Shown piece after piece: positions 9,562 through 17,858 of a stretch of 43,343 nucleotides of DNA. The position numbers and the translations under genes were made by a program. Position 1 is the first letter of the stretch, and each line of letters starts with the position of its first letter. The stretch comes from Alkalinema sp. RU_4_3 (GTDB taxonomy: Bacteria; Cyanobacteriota; Cyanobacteriia; Leptolyngbyales; Leptolyngbyaceae): NCBI GenBank assembly GCA_012031975.1, contig JAAUSA010000014.1, positions 1-43,343 of the forward strand, written 5' to 3'. Under the pieces are notes generated by a model. It saw only the letters and a program-made list of their open reading frames with translations. It made no database searches and was not told the origin of the DNA.

Positions 9562-10000
9562 ATCTCGGATATGCCCCATAGATCGCGCTATGGGCACCCT
9601 ACGATCGGACCAGCTCACCTACTCCGTAGAACTGCTGAACCACAATCGTAGCGGCATTAAGCAATAGCCTGTCCCATGCGAGTTTTGATCGTTTTTTCTG
9701 CAAAAAGTCCAGAATTGGACGTTCATTTTGGAGAGACTACGGTAGACTATCGGGACAGGTTTTTTGATGCTCCGCGCCAACCCAGATTTCAGTCTGAATC
9801 AGGGTTTTGAGGACATTGCAAAGGATCCTACGCGCGTTAACACTGAGTTATATTTATATTGAGTCCCCACCAGGGCCATTGTTTGCTTCTCAGTAGCTTT
9901 ACCGTTGCACTTATCCAGTAGTTTTGATTTCCTAGCAGCACAAAGACATGAACACGATTCGAGTACAGGCCTCTCACCTGTCACAAATCCTGAGATCATC
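9562..10000. other. Intergenic region after psaM
   Basis: No gene is seen. An imperfect hairpin (TGCCCCATAG at 9572-9581 with CTATGGGCA at 9588-9596) follows the psaM stop by 10 bases and may end or protect that transcript, although no T-run follows. The rest presumably carries the promoter of the next gene; I see no clear box. Confidence 0.5.
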
Positions 10001-10441
10001 ATGAGTGCACTACGTCAGTTATCTAGTTCTTCTCGTACGGGCCAAGGTCGGTCGATCGATCGCGCCGCCGATCGTCGCCGCCGCCATGCCGCCGCCCAAC
10101 CCGTCCGGCAGCAGGCCAAGAATCATCGATACCGCCTGCTGATGGCCGAATCAGTCGGTAAGATCACCGTTAGCGTTGCAGTCTGCTCGGTCTCGATCGC
10201 CACCCTTGCCAATATCGTCCCGGCCCGGCTCGGCCAGCAGGAAAAGCTCCAGGAACTCCAGTCCGAGGTGACGATGACCGAGGAGCGGGTGGCTAAGCTC
10301 AAGAGCGAGTTCTCCCGTAGCTTCGATCCCGCCCAGGCCAGGGAAATTGCCCAGGAGCAAACCCACTTCACGGATCCAAATCGGACGCCAGTGGTTTGGA
10401 TCGATAGGAAGGGTGCTGTCTCTGCCACGTTACCGGATTAG
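10001..10441 (+). CDS. Hypothetical protein with one membrane helix and a coiled coil
   Basis: 146 residues, not recognised by name. A basic, Arg-rich N-terminus (residues 1-45) precedes a single hydrophobic helix (about 54-73), then a short coiled-coil stretch (about 78-105) and a C-terminal PVVWIDRKGAVSATLPD. The layout (short basic cytoplasmic part, one helix, coiled coil) resembles FtsB/DivIC-like or other small bitopic proteins, but I see no decisive motif. The frame is open upstream to 9905; I use the ATG at 10001. A strong terminator follows. Confidence 0.6.
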   Translation: MSALRQLSSSSRTGQGRSIDRAADRRRRHAAAQPVRQQAKNHRYRLLMAESVGKITVSVAVCSVSIATLANIVPARLGQQEKLQELQSEVTMTEERVAKLKSEFSRSFDPAQAREIAQEQTHFTDPNRTPVVWIDRKGAVSATLPD

Positions 10442-10485
10442 TCCTCTGTACTGATACAGGTATACCATAAAACTTGCTATAGTTT

Positions 10486-10517
10486 AAGGGAGAGCCAGAA
10501 TTTGGCTTTCCCTTTTT
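10486..10517 (+). terminator. Intrinsic terminator
   Basis: AAGGGAGAGCCA (10486-10497) pairs with TGGCTTTCCCTT (10503-10514), a 12-bp stem with one G-U pair and a 5-base loop, followed by T residues. It lies 45 bases after the upstream stop codon. Confidence 0.85.
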
Positions 10518-10624
10518 GGTTTGTGTTGGGATCTGTCGTCAGAGATTACAGTGCCGATTCCCGGAACTGTGGCTAAAATGCACGAAATCCTAGGCTCCAC
10601 CCTTGACTGGCAAAGGTAAAGATT

Positions 10625-11392
10625 ATGGCGATTATTGCCCTGAAGGCTTGGTATTTACCCGAGTACGAACCGCTCAAACAAATCGAGAAGCGGCCCCATG
10701 ATCTGCGCCTGAGCAAAAATAGCCTGCTCAAGACGGCCATGCGGGCGGACTTCCTCGACGATCGCGAAGAGGTCAAGCAGGCCCTCTGGCTCCAGCGCTA
10801 CCTCGAAGGCGACTATGTGGAGTTTTACGTCGAGGGCAGTGGCACCTACGCGATCTCCAACATTGACCTGAGCAGCCATGAGATCTATTTCACCAAGGTA
10901 GATTCGCTCTCGAACCTGGAACCTGTGATCTTCCTCTGCTACCAGCAGGAGTACCCCGAGTCGAGCGAGCTGCTGCGGGAGGAGCTTAAATCGATCGTCG
11001 AGACCATCAATCGCAAGGCAAGGGTGCCCGTGACCCTCAAGGAGTCCAACCGCCTCTCCGACGGCCCCATTCGTCTGAACAGCTCCCTGATGCGCAGCAT
11101 TCGCCAGAGTTTGCTCTTCGTCGCCGATGGCACACCGATTCTGGAACTGCCCAATGTTAGTCCGCCCCAGTTGATTCCCAGTCCCAATGTCTGTGTCGAG
11201 GTGGGCTATGCCCTAGAAAGTAAGAGTCCAGAGCAGATTTTGCTGATGCAGATGGAGCGATCGGGCATGGCGGGTCAGTTCCCCTTCGATCTGCCCACCC
11301 AGAATCGACTGCTGTTTAAGGATGCCAACCAGTTGCACAAACTGTTGCCCAAGGCCGTTGAGGCCCAATTGAAGCGGTTCAATCTGGTGTAG
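10625..11392 (+). CDS. Conserved protein with C-terminal TIR/NDT-like nucleotide-binding signature
   Basis: 255 residues. No exact family recognised. The C-terminal half looks like the predicted nucleotide-binding TIR-like / nucleoside deoxyribosyltransferase-like fold: a beta strand SLLFVADGTPI (about 162-172), then PNVCVEVGYAL (187-197) matching the pattern N-x(3)-E-x-G with Glu192 in the place of the usual catalytic or nucleotide-contacting acid, then a strand QILLMQMERSG, then FPFDL (219-223), and a final Leu-rich helix. In known relatives this series reads PNV-x-x-ELG ... PFD. The N-terminal 120 residues match nothing I know. It is alone, with no defence-like neighbour, so a housekeeping role is as likely as an NAD-cleaving one. 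Starts at ATG 10625. Confidence 0.6.
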   Translation: MAIIALKAWYLPEYEPLKQIEKRPHDLRLSKNSLLKTAMRADFLDDREEVKQALWLQRYLEGDYVEFYVEGSGTYAISNIDLSSHEIYFTKVDSLSNLEPVIFLCYQQEYPESSELLREELKSIVETINRKARVPVTLKESNRLSDGPIRLNSSLMRSIRQSLLFVADGTPILELPNVSPPQLIPSPNVCVEVGYALESKSPEQILLMQMERSGMAGQFPFDLPTQNRLLFKDANQLHKLLPKAVEAQLKRFNLV

Positions 11393-11482
11393 TGACCCGC
11401 ACCCCCGTTCAAAAACTCGTGCCAATGGGCATTGTGTGAAGATAATTGGATCACCCGTGATTTATTTAGTGAGGTTGCGCCC

Positions 11483-11812
11483 ATGAGAAACTTTGTTCCA
11501 CCCCAGGAGACCGATTCGGGGGCGACGCCTACCGCTGGCGGCGCTGAGCGCCGCAGTCGCTACGCCAAGGTGCCGTCGGAATATGCGGTCCATCTGTTGA
11601 TTGAGGGGGGACACCGCGAGGAGGTGCGCTTCCAGAAGTTGGAGGAGTTTACCCAGTGGTACCAGACGGCGATCAAGCCGAAGGCGGAATCCAATGAGTT
11701 TGTCGGGGTGCCGATGAAGACGGCCCAGGGCGAGATGATGGTGGTGCGGCCCTCTAAAATCAATGGCATTCGGGTGGAACCGCTGTATACGACTAGCGTC
11801 GATCGGTATTAG
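11483..11812 (+). CDS. Small conserved cyanobacterial protein of unknown function
   Basis: 109 residues from MRNFVPPQET. A low-complexity start is followed by a compact domain: VPSEYAVHLLIEGGHREEV, LEEFTQWYQTAIKPKA, then EMMVVRPSKINGIRVEP and a C-terminal SVDRY. The pattern fits small cyanobacteria-only proteins I have seen described only as hypothetical. No membrane segment. It has its own start region 90 bp after the previous gene and is followed by two palindromic repeats. Confidence 0.6.
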   Translation: MRNFVPPQETDSGATPTAGGAERRSRYAKVPSEYAVHLLIEGGHREEVRFQKLEEFTQWYQTAIKPKAESNEFVGVPMKTAQGEMMVVRPSKINGIRVEPLYTTSVDRY

Positions 11813-11840
11813 CGTTTGATTTGTCCTGGGTTGAGATGGC

Positions 11841-11865
11841 GGGCGCGCTGCACGCGCCCCTACCA
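11841..11865 (+). repeat. 25-bp GC-rich palindromic repeat, copy 2
   Basis: This copy begins GGGCGCGCTGCACGCGCCCC and ends TACCA. It pairs in inverted orientation with copy 3 (11916-11940), so the two can fold into one long hairpin between the upstream gene and mltA. Confidence 0.8.
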
Positions 11866-11915
11866 ATTCGCCTGGGGGTTTGTGGGGTATTTCATCCATC
11901 CATCGTTGCATTCTC

Positions 11916-11940
11916 TGGTAGGGGCGCGTATCCTGCGCCC
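11916..11940 (-). repeat. 25-bp GC-rich palindromic repeat, copy 3 (inverted)
   Basis: On the minus strand this copy begins GGGCGCAGGATACGCGCCCC and ends TACCA. It belongs to the same family as 8448-8472 and 11841-11865 and lies 80 bp before the mltA start. Confidence 0.8.
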
Positions 11941-12020
11941 GCTAGATTCAAGCAGGGTTTTACGGCTGATGGTACCTCCAATCAATTCGCCAACAGCCCC
12001 CTTTCTGTATCTTCATCCCC

Positions 12021-13199
12021 ATGCTGAATCCCCTGATGCCCTTGATGATGGGTCTGTCCATCGCGATCGCCCAACCCACCATCACCCCCAGCCCTACGCC
12101 TACCCAAACGCCTGCCCCGACAAAACCCCGCTTCTCCCAAACCCTGACGGAGATCGAGGCTCCAGAAACAGCGGGATTGGATGACTTGCTGTACTCAGCC
12201 ACCGAGGGCGATCGCGCAGTCCTGGTCCGGGCGCTAGACAGCAGCCTCAAGTATTTGCAGAGCGATCGGGCGGCAAAAGTTTACCAGAGCTATCCGATTA
12301 AGGGCGTGACGCGATCGCGGGTTGAGAAGAGTCTGCGGCGGTTTCGGCAGTTAGTCCTGGCCTCCAAAACCCCAGAGGCGCTGCAAACAGCCGTACGCAA
12401 GGAGTTTAGCTTCTATCAGTCGGCGGGCAATGACGGCATGGGCACGGTGGGCTTCACGGGCTACTTTGAACCCGTACTCACCGCCAGTCGCAAGGCCACG
12501 GAGGACTATCGCTACCCCCTATACCGCCAACCCACCAGCTTCAACACCTGGAAAAAACCCCATCCGACTCGCCTAGAGCTAGAGGGGGCCAATGGATTGC
12601 AGGCCACCAAGGGGAAACTCAAGGGAGCGGAGTTGGTTTGGCTAAAAAGCCGCCTGGATGCTTTCTTGATCCAGGTGCAGGGATCCGCCCGGTTGCAGCT
12701 CACCGATGGGACGACGATGACCGTGGGGTTTGGGGGCAGTACGGACTATCCCTACGTCGGGATTGGCCGGGAGCTGGTGAAGGAGGGCAAGTTTAAGCTC
12801 GAAGAACTCACCCTGCCGAAGATCAAGCAGTATTTTGTCGAGAAACCCGAGGAACTCGATACTTACCTGCCCCGCAACAAGCGCTTCGTCTTTTTCCAAA
12901 ACACCAACAATCAGCCCCCCATCGGCAGCCTGGGCCAGCCTGTGCTGGCAAGGCGATCGATAGCCACCGACAAACGCCTCATGCCCCCCGGAGCAATCGC
13001 CTTGCTCCAAACGCAACTGCCCGATCGCAGTCTCACCCAACAATCCGTCAGCCGCTATGTGCTCGATCAGGACACGGGGAGCGCGATCATCGGGCCGGGC
13101 CGGGTGGATATTTTCATGGGATCCGGCGATCAGGCGGCGGCGGAAGCGGGCTTGGTCAATGCCACCGGGAATCTTTACTACCTGTTACTAAAACCCTAA
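12021..13199 (+). CDS. mltA: MltA family lytic murein transglycosylase
   Basis: Cleaves peptidoglycan glycan strands leaving 1,6-anhydromuramic ends; acts in the periplasm. 392 residues. A short hydrophobic N-terminus (MLNPLMPLMMGLSIAIAQ) is a likely signal peptide, followed by a Pro/Thr linker. MltA domain: GYFEPVLTASR, YRYPLYRQP, FLIQVQGSARL, TVGFGGSTDYPYVGIGREL. A C-terminal 3D domain has DKRLMPPGAIALL and the catalytic Asp region DTGSAIIGPGRVDIFMGSG. No lipobox Cys is present, unlike E. coli MltA. It precedes the copper amine oxidase-like cluster on the same strand with a 214 bp gap. Confidence 0.93.
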   Translation: MLNPLMPLMMGLSIAIAQPTITPSPTPTQTPAPTKPRFSQTLTEIEAPETAGLDDLLYSATEGDRAVLVRALDSSLKYLQSDRAAKVYQSYPIKGVTRSRVEKSLRRFRQLVLASKTPEALQTAVRKEFSFYQSAGNDGMGTVGFTGYFEPVLTASRKATEDYRYPLYRQPTSFNTWKKPHPTRLELEGANGLQATKGKLKGAELVWLKSRLDAFLIQVQGSARLQLTDGTTMTVGFGGSTDYPYVGIGRELVKEGKFKLEELTLPKIKQYFVEKPEELDTYLPRNKRFVFFQNTNNQPPIGSLGQPVLARRSIATDKRLMPPGAIALLQTQLPDRSLTQQSVSRYVLDQDTGSAIIGPGRVDIFMGSGDQAAAEAGLVNATGNLYYLLLKP

Positions 13200-13413
13200 C
13201 GAAATCTTGCAAAACCGCTCCTGAAAGGATTTTCAAGGCCTATTTCTCTAACTTCAGATAGATGCTAAGCGAGGTGGGGCTTAGCCATACTGGTGACATC
13301 TAGGCTTTTCAGGTTTGCATTTAACAAGGATTAGGGGTTTGCAAGCTGCTTGGGGGATTCTCCGGCTGGGAATTTAACGGTGATTATTTTTGAACAGATG
13401 GAGTGAGGGCCTT

Positions 13414-14137
13414 ATGTTCAGGCAGTTTGTGCTAGGCGGGATGACGTCTGGCAGATCCGTTGGAGGGTGGACAGGGGGCTTAGCGATCGCCCTGCTGATC
13501 AGTGGTTCTGGCGCGGTGGTGCAGCCCGCCTTGGCCCAGATGGAAACAGAAACCCAGGCGGAGACCCGAGTCGATGTTCCGGCGGAGCCCAGCGCCCCGG
13601 TGCAGGTGGCCCAGGTCGGTATGGCGGGGGTAGAGGGGATTGGGCACAGTGAGGGGAATCGGATTATCCGCCGCCTTTCTGACCCAGGCTGACAATCGGA
13701 TCGCCAATGGCAATCAGCGGCTACGCGTTTTGCGGGTGCAGCCGATCGCCATCACCAAGGACCCGATTACTGGCGGCCTCGCCCCCCAGACCACCGTCCT
13801 GCTTTTGGTCTTCAACTACACCACGGGCAAGGCCCTGCGCTATCAGGTGAATCCCCAGACGGGCAAGGCCCTGAGTTCTGAGGTGCTGTCCGGCCAGCCT
13901 GCGGCCTCCGAGGAGGAAATCCTCGCGGCGGCGGAGGTGCTCTACCGCCAGCCAGACCTGGCCAGGGTTGCCCAGCAGGGGATCTTGGAGGATGGGTTTG
14001 CGGTGACGCCCCCACCGGGCCAGCCGACCACAGATCGCTATATCCAACTGCGCATTTTAAATAACAACCGAACCCAACTGCTGCGGACTGTGACTGTCAA
14101 TTTGACTCAAATCGCGATCGTCCCGACCACCGACTAA
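13414..14137 (+). CDS. Secreted protein with copper amine oxidase N3-like domain, frameshifted
   Basis: The first half (from ATG 13414 after GAGGG) gives a signal peptide (GLAIALLISGSGAVVQPALAQ) and reads into RIIRRLSDPG then stop. The second half continues in another frame. Removing one T from 13676-13678 joins them as RRLLTQADNRIANGNQRLRVL. The mature part carries VFNYTTGKALRYQVNPQTGK, then LSGQPAASEEEILAAAEVL and GILEDGFAVTPPPGQP, resembling the N3 domain of copper amine oxidases (a strand-rich part with Gly-Lys turns, then P-x-T-x-EE helix). It is a paralogue of the next gene and lies two genes upstream of a catalytic-domain homologue. The N3 assignment is inference; the paralogy is direct. 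Confidence 0.65.
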
Positions 14138-14192
14138 TACCCCACAATCAGGGCCATTCAGTTTTCATAACCTTTCAATAAAGGATCGATCA

Positions 14193-14858
14193 ATGCGTAA
14201 CTATTTTCATCGGCTAGGGCGGATCGCCTTAGTCACGATCGCGTTCGCCGCGATGTTTTGGCTGGGGCTGGGCGATCTTGCCCTAGCCCAGGAACGCCCC
14301 GATCCGGTGGTGGTTCCCAATCCGCGCCCGCCCATCGATCGGCCCGTCGGTCGAATTCGTTCCACCATTTCCGACGGAGAGCGGGCGACTGTGGGCGATC
14401 GCCTGCGCCGAGATGCCTCAGAACGCAATGAGCGGATTCGAGTGCTGGCGGTTAAGCCGAGTGTGGATACGGATAAGGAAGGCAATGGCGATCCCTTGAG
14501 CCGCGCCACCTCTGTGGTCTTCAACTACACCACGAACCGGGCCACAAGGCTCCATGTGGATTCCAGGAGTGGTGCGGTGGTGCGCCAGGAAACGCTGTCC
14601 GGGGTGCCCCAGAGTTCTCGGGAGGAGCGCGATCAGGCCATGACCGTGGTGAAGAATTTACCGGAGCTATCCAGTCTAATTACCCAGGAAAATGCGGCCC
14701 TAGAAGGTGGGTTTGTGGTGTCGCCGCCTGAGGGACGACCGATCGATCACCGCTATTTGCAGATCAAAATTCTGTCGAGCGATCGCCGCCGTCTACTGCG
14801 GTTTGTCACGGTGGATATGACTAGTAATTCGGTGGCTAATACTTTCCAACGCTTTTAA
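14193..14858 (+). CDS. Secreted copper amine oxidase N3-like domain protein, intact paralogue
   Basis: 221 residues with a signal peptide (IALVTIAFAAMFWLGLGDLALAQ). After a Pro/Arg-rich linker the domain matches the previous gene element by element: RIRVLAVKP, SVVFNYTTNRATRLHVDSRS, ETLSGVPQSSREERDQAM, ALEGGFVVSPPEGRP, HRYLQIKILSSDRRRLLRFV. Together they resemble copper amine oxidase N3 domains, here not fused to a catalytic domain. The RBS AAGGA lies 9 bases before the ATG. It is 55 bp after its paralogue and 17 bp before the catalytic-domain gene, so the three probably form an operon. Confidence 0.65.
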   Translation: MRNYFHRLGRIALVTIAFAAMFWLGLGDLALAQERPDPVVVPNPRPPIDRPVGRIRSTISDGERATVGDRLRRDASERNERIRVLAVKPSVDTDKEGNGDPLSRATSVVFNYTTNRATRLHVDSRSGAVVRQETLSGVPQSSREERDQAMTVVKNLPELSSLITQENAALEGGFVVSPPEGRPIDHRYLQIKILSSDRRRLLRFVTVDMTSNSVANTFQRF

Positions 14859-14875
14859 ATAATAGGCCTTTTATC

Positions 14876-15937
14876 ATGATCGCAAGTATTCAATTAGTGA
14901 TTGTCAAATTCCGCTGGCTGTTGGTCAGTCTGGGTTTGATGCTGGGTTTGGGATCGGTGTTGTTTTTCCATTCCCCGGCCAATAGTCAATTGGCGAGTAG
15001 TTGCGCGGCACCTTACAGCACCAATTGGCCCGCCAATAATCCTGTCTGGCAGATGTGCTGGAAGACAGCGGAGAATAGTTCTGGGGTGGATGGTTCGGGG
15101 CTGGAGTTGTTGTCGGTGTCCTATAAGGGACGACGGGTGTTTGCGCGGGGTCACCTGCCGATTTTGAATGTGAAGTATGATCCGGGCGGCTGTGGGGGTT
15201 CTGACCTATCCTACCGGGATTGGCAGAATGTGACGGTTCCCTATGAGGCGAATAATGTGATCCAGGCGAACTATGCGGAACCGACGACTCCGCCTGTCAC
15301 GGTATGCGATCACCCTGGGTTTGACCGAGGCACTTTTAAGGGGGTGGCGGTGGAGAAGCGGGCCGATCGCCTAGTCCTCACCACCCAAATGCAGGCGGGT
15401 TGGTATCGCTATATCCAGAAGTGGATGTTCTATGCCGATGGTCGAATTCAGCCCCAGCTAGGCTTTTCAGCGGTTCAGGACCCCTGCGTGGAGCGGCCCC
15501 ACAATCACCATGCCTATTGGCGTCTAGATTTTGACATTGAGGGTGCGGCGTCGGATGGGGTGGATGAACTCAATGGCGGGACTTGGAGTGCCTTGAATAC
15601 GGAGACCAAGCGGCCTAAGGCTTCGGGGCGTCGTTGGCGGGTGCTCGATCGCAATACCAATCGCGGCTATGAAATTATCCCGGCAGCGGGGGAGTTGCCT
15701 GCGGATAGCTGGGGGATTGCGGACCTTTGGGCAGTGCGCTACAGGGGCAATGAGCTGGATGATGGGGGCCGGGTGAATGCGCCCAATGGCGACCAGGCTC
15801 AGCTCAATAAGTTCGTGAATGGGGAGAGTTTGAATCGTCAAGATGCGGTGATCTGGTATCGATCGCAGTTCCGCCATGCGGGCGGGTTGGATTGCCATTT
15901 GATTGGGCCGACGCTGAAGCTAGTAGGTAACTGGTAG
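14876..15937 (+). CDS. Copper amine oxidase catalytic-domain protein, truncated and divergent
   Basis: Quinoprotein amine oxidase family (oxidative deamination of primary amines with copper and topaquinone), here 353 residues instead of the usual 600-750, with a signal peptide or membrane anchor (LLVSLGLMLGLGSVLFF) and no N-domains. Landmarks follow the family in order: WYRYIQKWMFYADGRI (176-191), with Tyr177 at the topaquinone position but Asn-Tyr-Asp changed to Trp-Tyr-Arg; HNHHAYWRLDFDIEG (209-223), with copper ligands His209 and His211; GYEIIPAAGELP; LWAVRYRG; and DAVIWYRSQFRHAGG (323-337), with His334 at the third copper site. Homology is firm by eye. Whether topaquinone forms is open, because its consensus neighbours are replaced. 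Confidence 0.8.
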   Translation: MIASIQLVIVKFRWLLVSLGLMLGLGSVLFFHSPANSQLASSCAAPYSTNWPANNPVWQMCWKTAENSSGVDGSGLELLSVSYKGRRVFARGHLPILNVKYDPGGCGGSDLSYRDWQNVTVPYEANNVIQANYAEPTTPPVTVCDHPGFDRGTFKGVAVEKRADRLVLTTQMQAGWYRYIQKWMFYADGRIQPQLGFSAVQDPCVERPHNHHAYWRLDFDIEGAASDGVDELNGGTWSALNTETKRPKASGRRWRVLDRNTNRGYEIIPAAGELPADSWGIADLWAVRYRGNELDDGGRVNAPNGDQAQLNKFVNGESLNRQDAVIWYRSQFRHAGGLDCHLIGPTLKLVGNW

Positions 15938-16034
15938 ATCGCGGCTGAGATGAAATCCCTGGGCGATCGGTCTGGGGGTTTTGTCGGATCGTTTTGCTAT
16001 GATGGAGAGGGCTAGAGTAAGGAGTCATTGAGTT

Positions 16035-16622
16035 ATGACGGTTGCGATCGATAGGCCATCTCAAATCAAAACGGACCAAGTTGTCACGATTGAGGGCGAT
16101 TGGGCAAAGTTTAAGCTGATTCAACAGGGTTGTGCGCAAAGTCGTGGTGTGCGGCTGTTTTACTTTAATGGGACGATCGAGATTCTTATGCCAGCGTTCC
16201 GTCATGAATTATTTAAGAGTGTCGTCGGCTTTCTGATTGAGACTTTCCTGTTTCACTATGAAATTGAATTTACGCCTACAGGTTCTGCAACGCAAGAAGT
16301 AGAAGGGGTTGTGGCGGCGGAAGCTGATGAGTCCTACGAAATTCAAGGATATCGGCTAGCCATAGAAATTGATTTCACCAATGGTTCTGTATCAAAGCTG
16401 GAGCGGTATCGGGCGCTTGGGACTAATGAGGTTTGGATATGGGAAGATGGTGTGCTGGATATCTATTGGCTCAAAACTGATGGCTACCAAAAGGCCGATC
16501 GCAGTCAAATTCCGGCTTTAGCGGCGATCGATCGGGCTTTCATGGCCCAATGTATTCTGATGGGAGAAACCTCCCGCATCCAAGCTGGGAAGAGGCTTTT
16601 GGGTGCAGAGCTTGGGGATTAG
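16035..16622 (+). CDS. Uma2 family (DUF820) putative restriction-like endonuclease
   Basis: PD-(D/E)xK-fold protein of a family greatly expanded in cyanobacteria; biological role unknown. 195 residues. Visible family blocks are GVRLFYFNGTIEILMP, the Asp/Glu-rich strand EADESYEIQ, and YRLAIEIDFTNGS, where Glu-x-Asp-Phe stands for the usual catalytic E-x-K/D region, followed by KLERYRALGTNEVWIWEDG. It starts at ATG 16035 after an AAGGAG site. It leads a short plus-strand run with the FMN reductase (42 bp gap). Confidence 0.9.
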   Translation: MTVAIDRPSQIKTDQVVTIEGDWAKFKLIQQGCAQSRGVRLFYFNGTIEILMPAFRHELFKSVVGFLIETFLFHYEIEFTPTGSATQEVEGVVAAEADESYEIQGYRLAIEIDFTNGSVSKLERYRALGTNEVWIWEDGVLDIYWLKTDGYQKADRSQIPALAAIDRAFMAQCILMGETSRIQAGKRLLGAELGD

Positions 16623-16664
16623 AGTCGGAGACCGAATCGTTGAGCTTTCAGGAGTAGGATAACC

Positions 16665-17216
16665 TTGGAAAATACAGCAATGACATCTCAGCGAGTTAGA
16701 ATTTTAGCCATTTCAGGGAGCCTTAGGGAGGCTTCATCGAATACGGCATTGCTGCGGGCGGCGATCGCCCTATCCCCTGCCCATGTTGAGATGCAACTAT
16801 ATGGTGGTCTGAATGATCTGCCCCATTTTAATCCGGAGTTAGAACCCCTGGAGCCGCCTGCTGTGAAGGATTTGCAGGGACAGATTAAGTGGGCGGATGG
16901 ATTGATGATTTGCAGTCCGGAGTATGCCCATGGGGTGCCGGGGGTGTTGAAGAATGCCCTGGATTGGTTGGTTAGCAGCGAGGATTTTGCAGGTAAGCCG
17001 ATCGCCCTCTTAAATGCCTCGCCCCGTGCGGTTCACGCCCAGGCATCTCTGGTTGAAATCCTGACGACGATGGCGGGCAGGGTGATTCCTGGGGCTTCGA
17101 TTACGGTGGCGCTGATGGGTCGCAAGCTGGATGCGGCGGGGATTGTTGCTGATTCGGAGATTTCAGAGGCGGTTGTTGGTGCGATCGCAACCCTTGTTAC
17201 AGCAATTGAGGGGTGA
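16665..17216 (+). CDS. NADPH-dependent FMN reductase family protein
   Basis: Flavodoxin-like NAD(P)H:FMN or quinone reductase; cytoplasmic. About 178-183 residues. The N-terminal flavin phosphate loop ILAISGSLREASSNTALL and the motif SPEYAHGVPGVLKNALDWL are diagnostic of this family. A TTG at 16665 has GGAG 10 bases upstream and gives five extra residues; the ATG at 16680 is the alternative start. The stop overlaps the GTG start of the next gene by 4 bases, so they are translationally coupled. Confidence 0.9.
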   Translation: MENTAMTSQRVRILAISGSLREASSNTALLRAAIALSPAHVEMQLYGGLNDLPHFNPELEPLEPPAVKDLQGQIKWADGLMICSPEYAHGVPGVLKNALDWLVSSEDFAGKPIALLNASPRAVHAQASLVEILTTMAGRVIPGASITVALMGRKLDAAGIVADSEISEAVVGAIATLVTAIEG

Positions 17217-17725
17217 TTATGTTGAACCTTTTGCGCCGAGTTAAAACTGCTTGCACAACTGCCCCTAATCGAGGGGATTGGCAGTATGCGCTGGGTCTGT
17301 TGATTGCCTTTGCGATCGTTTATTTACCGATCGGGTTTTATTTAGAATTTCTGGCGATCGATGTTCAGCTTTCTGTATGGAAAATTCTGGGTGTATTGGT
17401 CAGTGCGTTTCTCATGCCGGGGGTGAATGAAGAGTTAATGTTTCGTGCGTTGTTGATTCCGCATCAAACTGAGGGGGGATCGATCGGGAAACGAAAATTC
17501 TATGCGCTGATGAGCTTGGTTTTGTTCATCTTCTATCACCTCCACCCCTTTGTCCCTAGCTTTTTCAGGACGCCTGCTTTCCTAATTGGAGCAGCGCTTG
17601 TTGGGGTTGTTTGCACGCTTTCCTATTGGAAGAGTGGATCGATTTGGCCATCGATCGTTTTACATTGGTTGATTGTAGTGGCTTGGCTGTTGGTATTCGG
17701 GGGACTTAAGCATTTTTCTGGGTAA
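17213..17725 (+). CDS. CPBP family intramembrane glutamic endopeptidase
   Basis: CAAX-protease and bacteriocin-processing (CPBP/Abi) membrane protease. 170 residues with about four membrane segments. The motifs are in order: EELMFR (73-78, E-E-x3-R), FYHLHPF (F-x3-H), and SIVLHWLIVV, where the final His is present but the usual Asn after it is not obvious. Starts at GTG 17213 inside the stop of the reductase gene; the ATG at 17219 is nearly as good. No bacteriocin-like gene lies nearby. Confidence 0.85.
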   Translation: MIMLNLLRRVKTACTTAPNRGDWQYALGLLIAFAIVYLPIGFYLEFLAIDVQLSVWKILGVLVSAFLMPGVNEELMFRALLIPHQTEGGSIGKRKFYALMSLVLFIFYHLHPFVPSFFRTPAFLIGAALVGVVCTLSYWKSGSIWPSIVLHWLIVVAWLLVFGGLKHFSG

Positions 17726-17763
17726 ATTTCAGCATTTAAGAAATCAAACTGTTTGTTTAGCCT

Positions 17764-17845
17764 GGCTTCGGCTGCGCTCAGCCATCATCTCTCCTTTTTG
17801 CTGGGTCCTCATCTTAGGATTAGTTGGCTGAGCGCAGCCGAAGCC
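17764..17845. repeat. 20-bp inverted repeat, GGCTTCGGCTGCGCTCAGCC type
   Basis: A perfect 20-bp arm at 17764-17783 is repeated in inverse orientation at 17826-17845, separated by 42 bases. Related degenerate copies (GGCTGAGCGAAGCC) occur at 18254 and 18340. It lies between the convergent CPBP and GIY-YIG genes and may act as a terminator-like hairpin. Similar GGCTGAGCG-type repeats are common in cyanobacteria. Confidence 0.85.
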
Positions 17846-17858
17846 AACGCCTGGGGCA

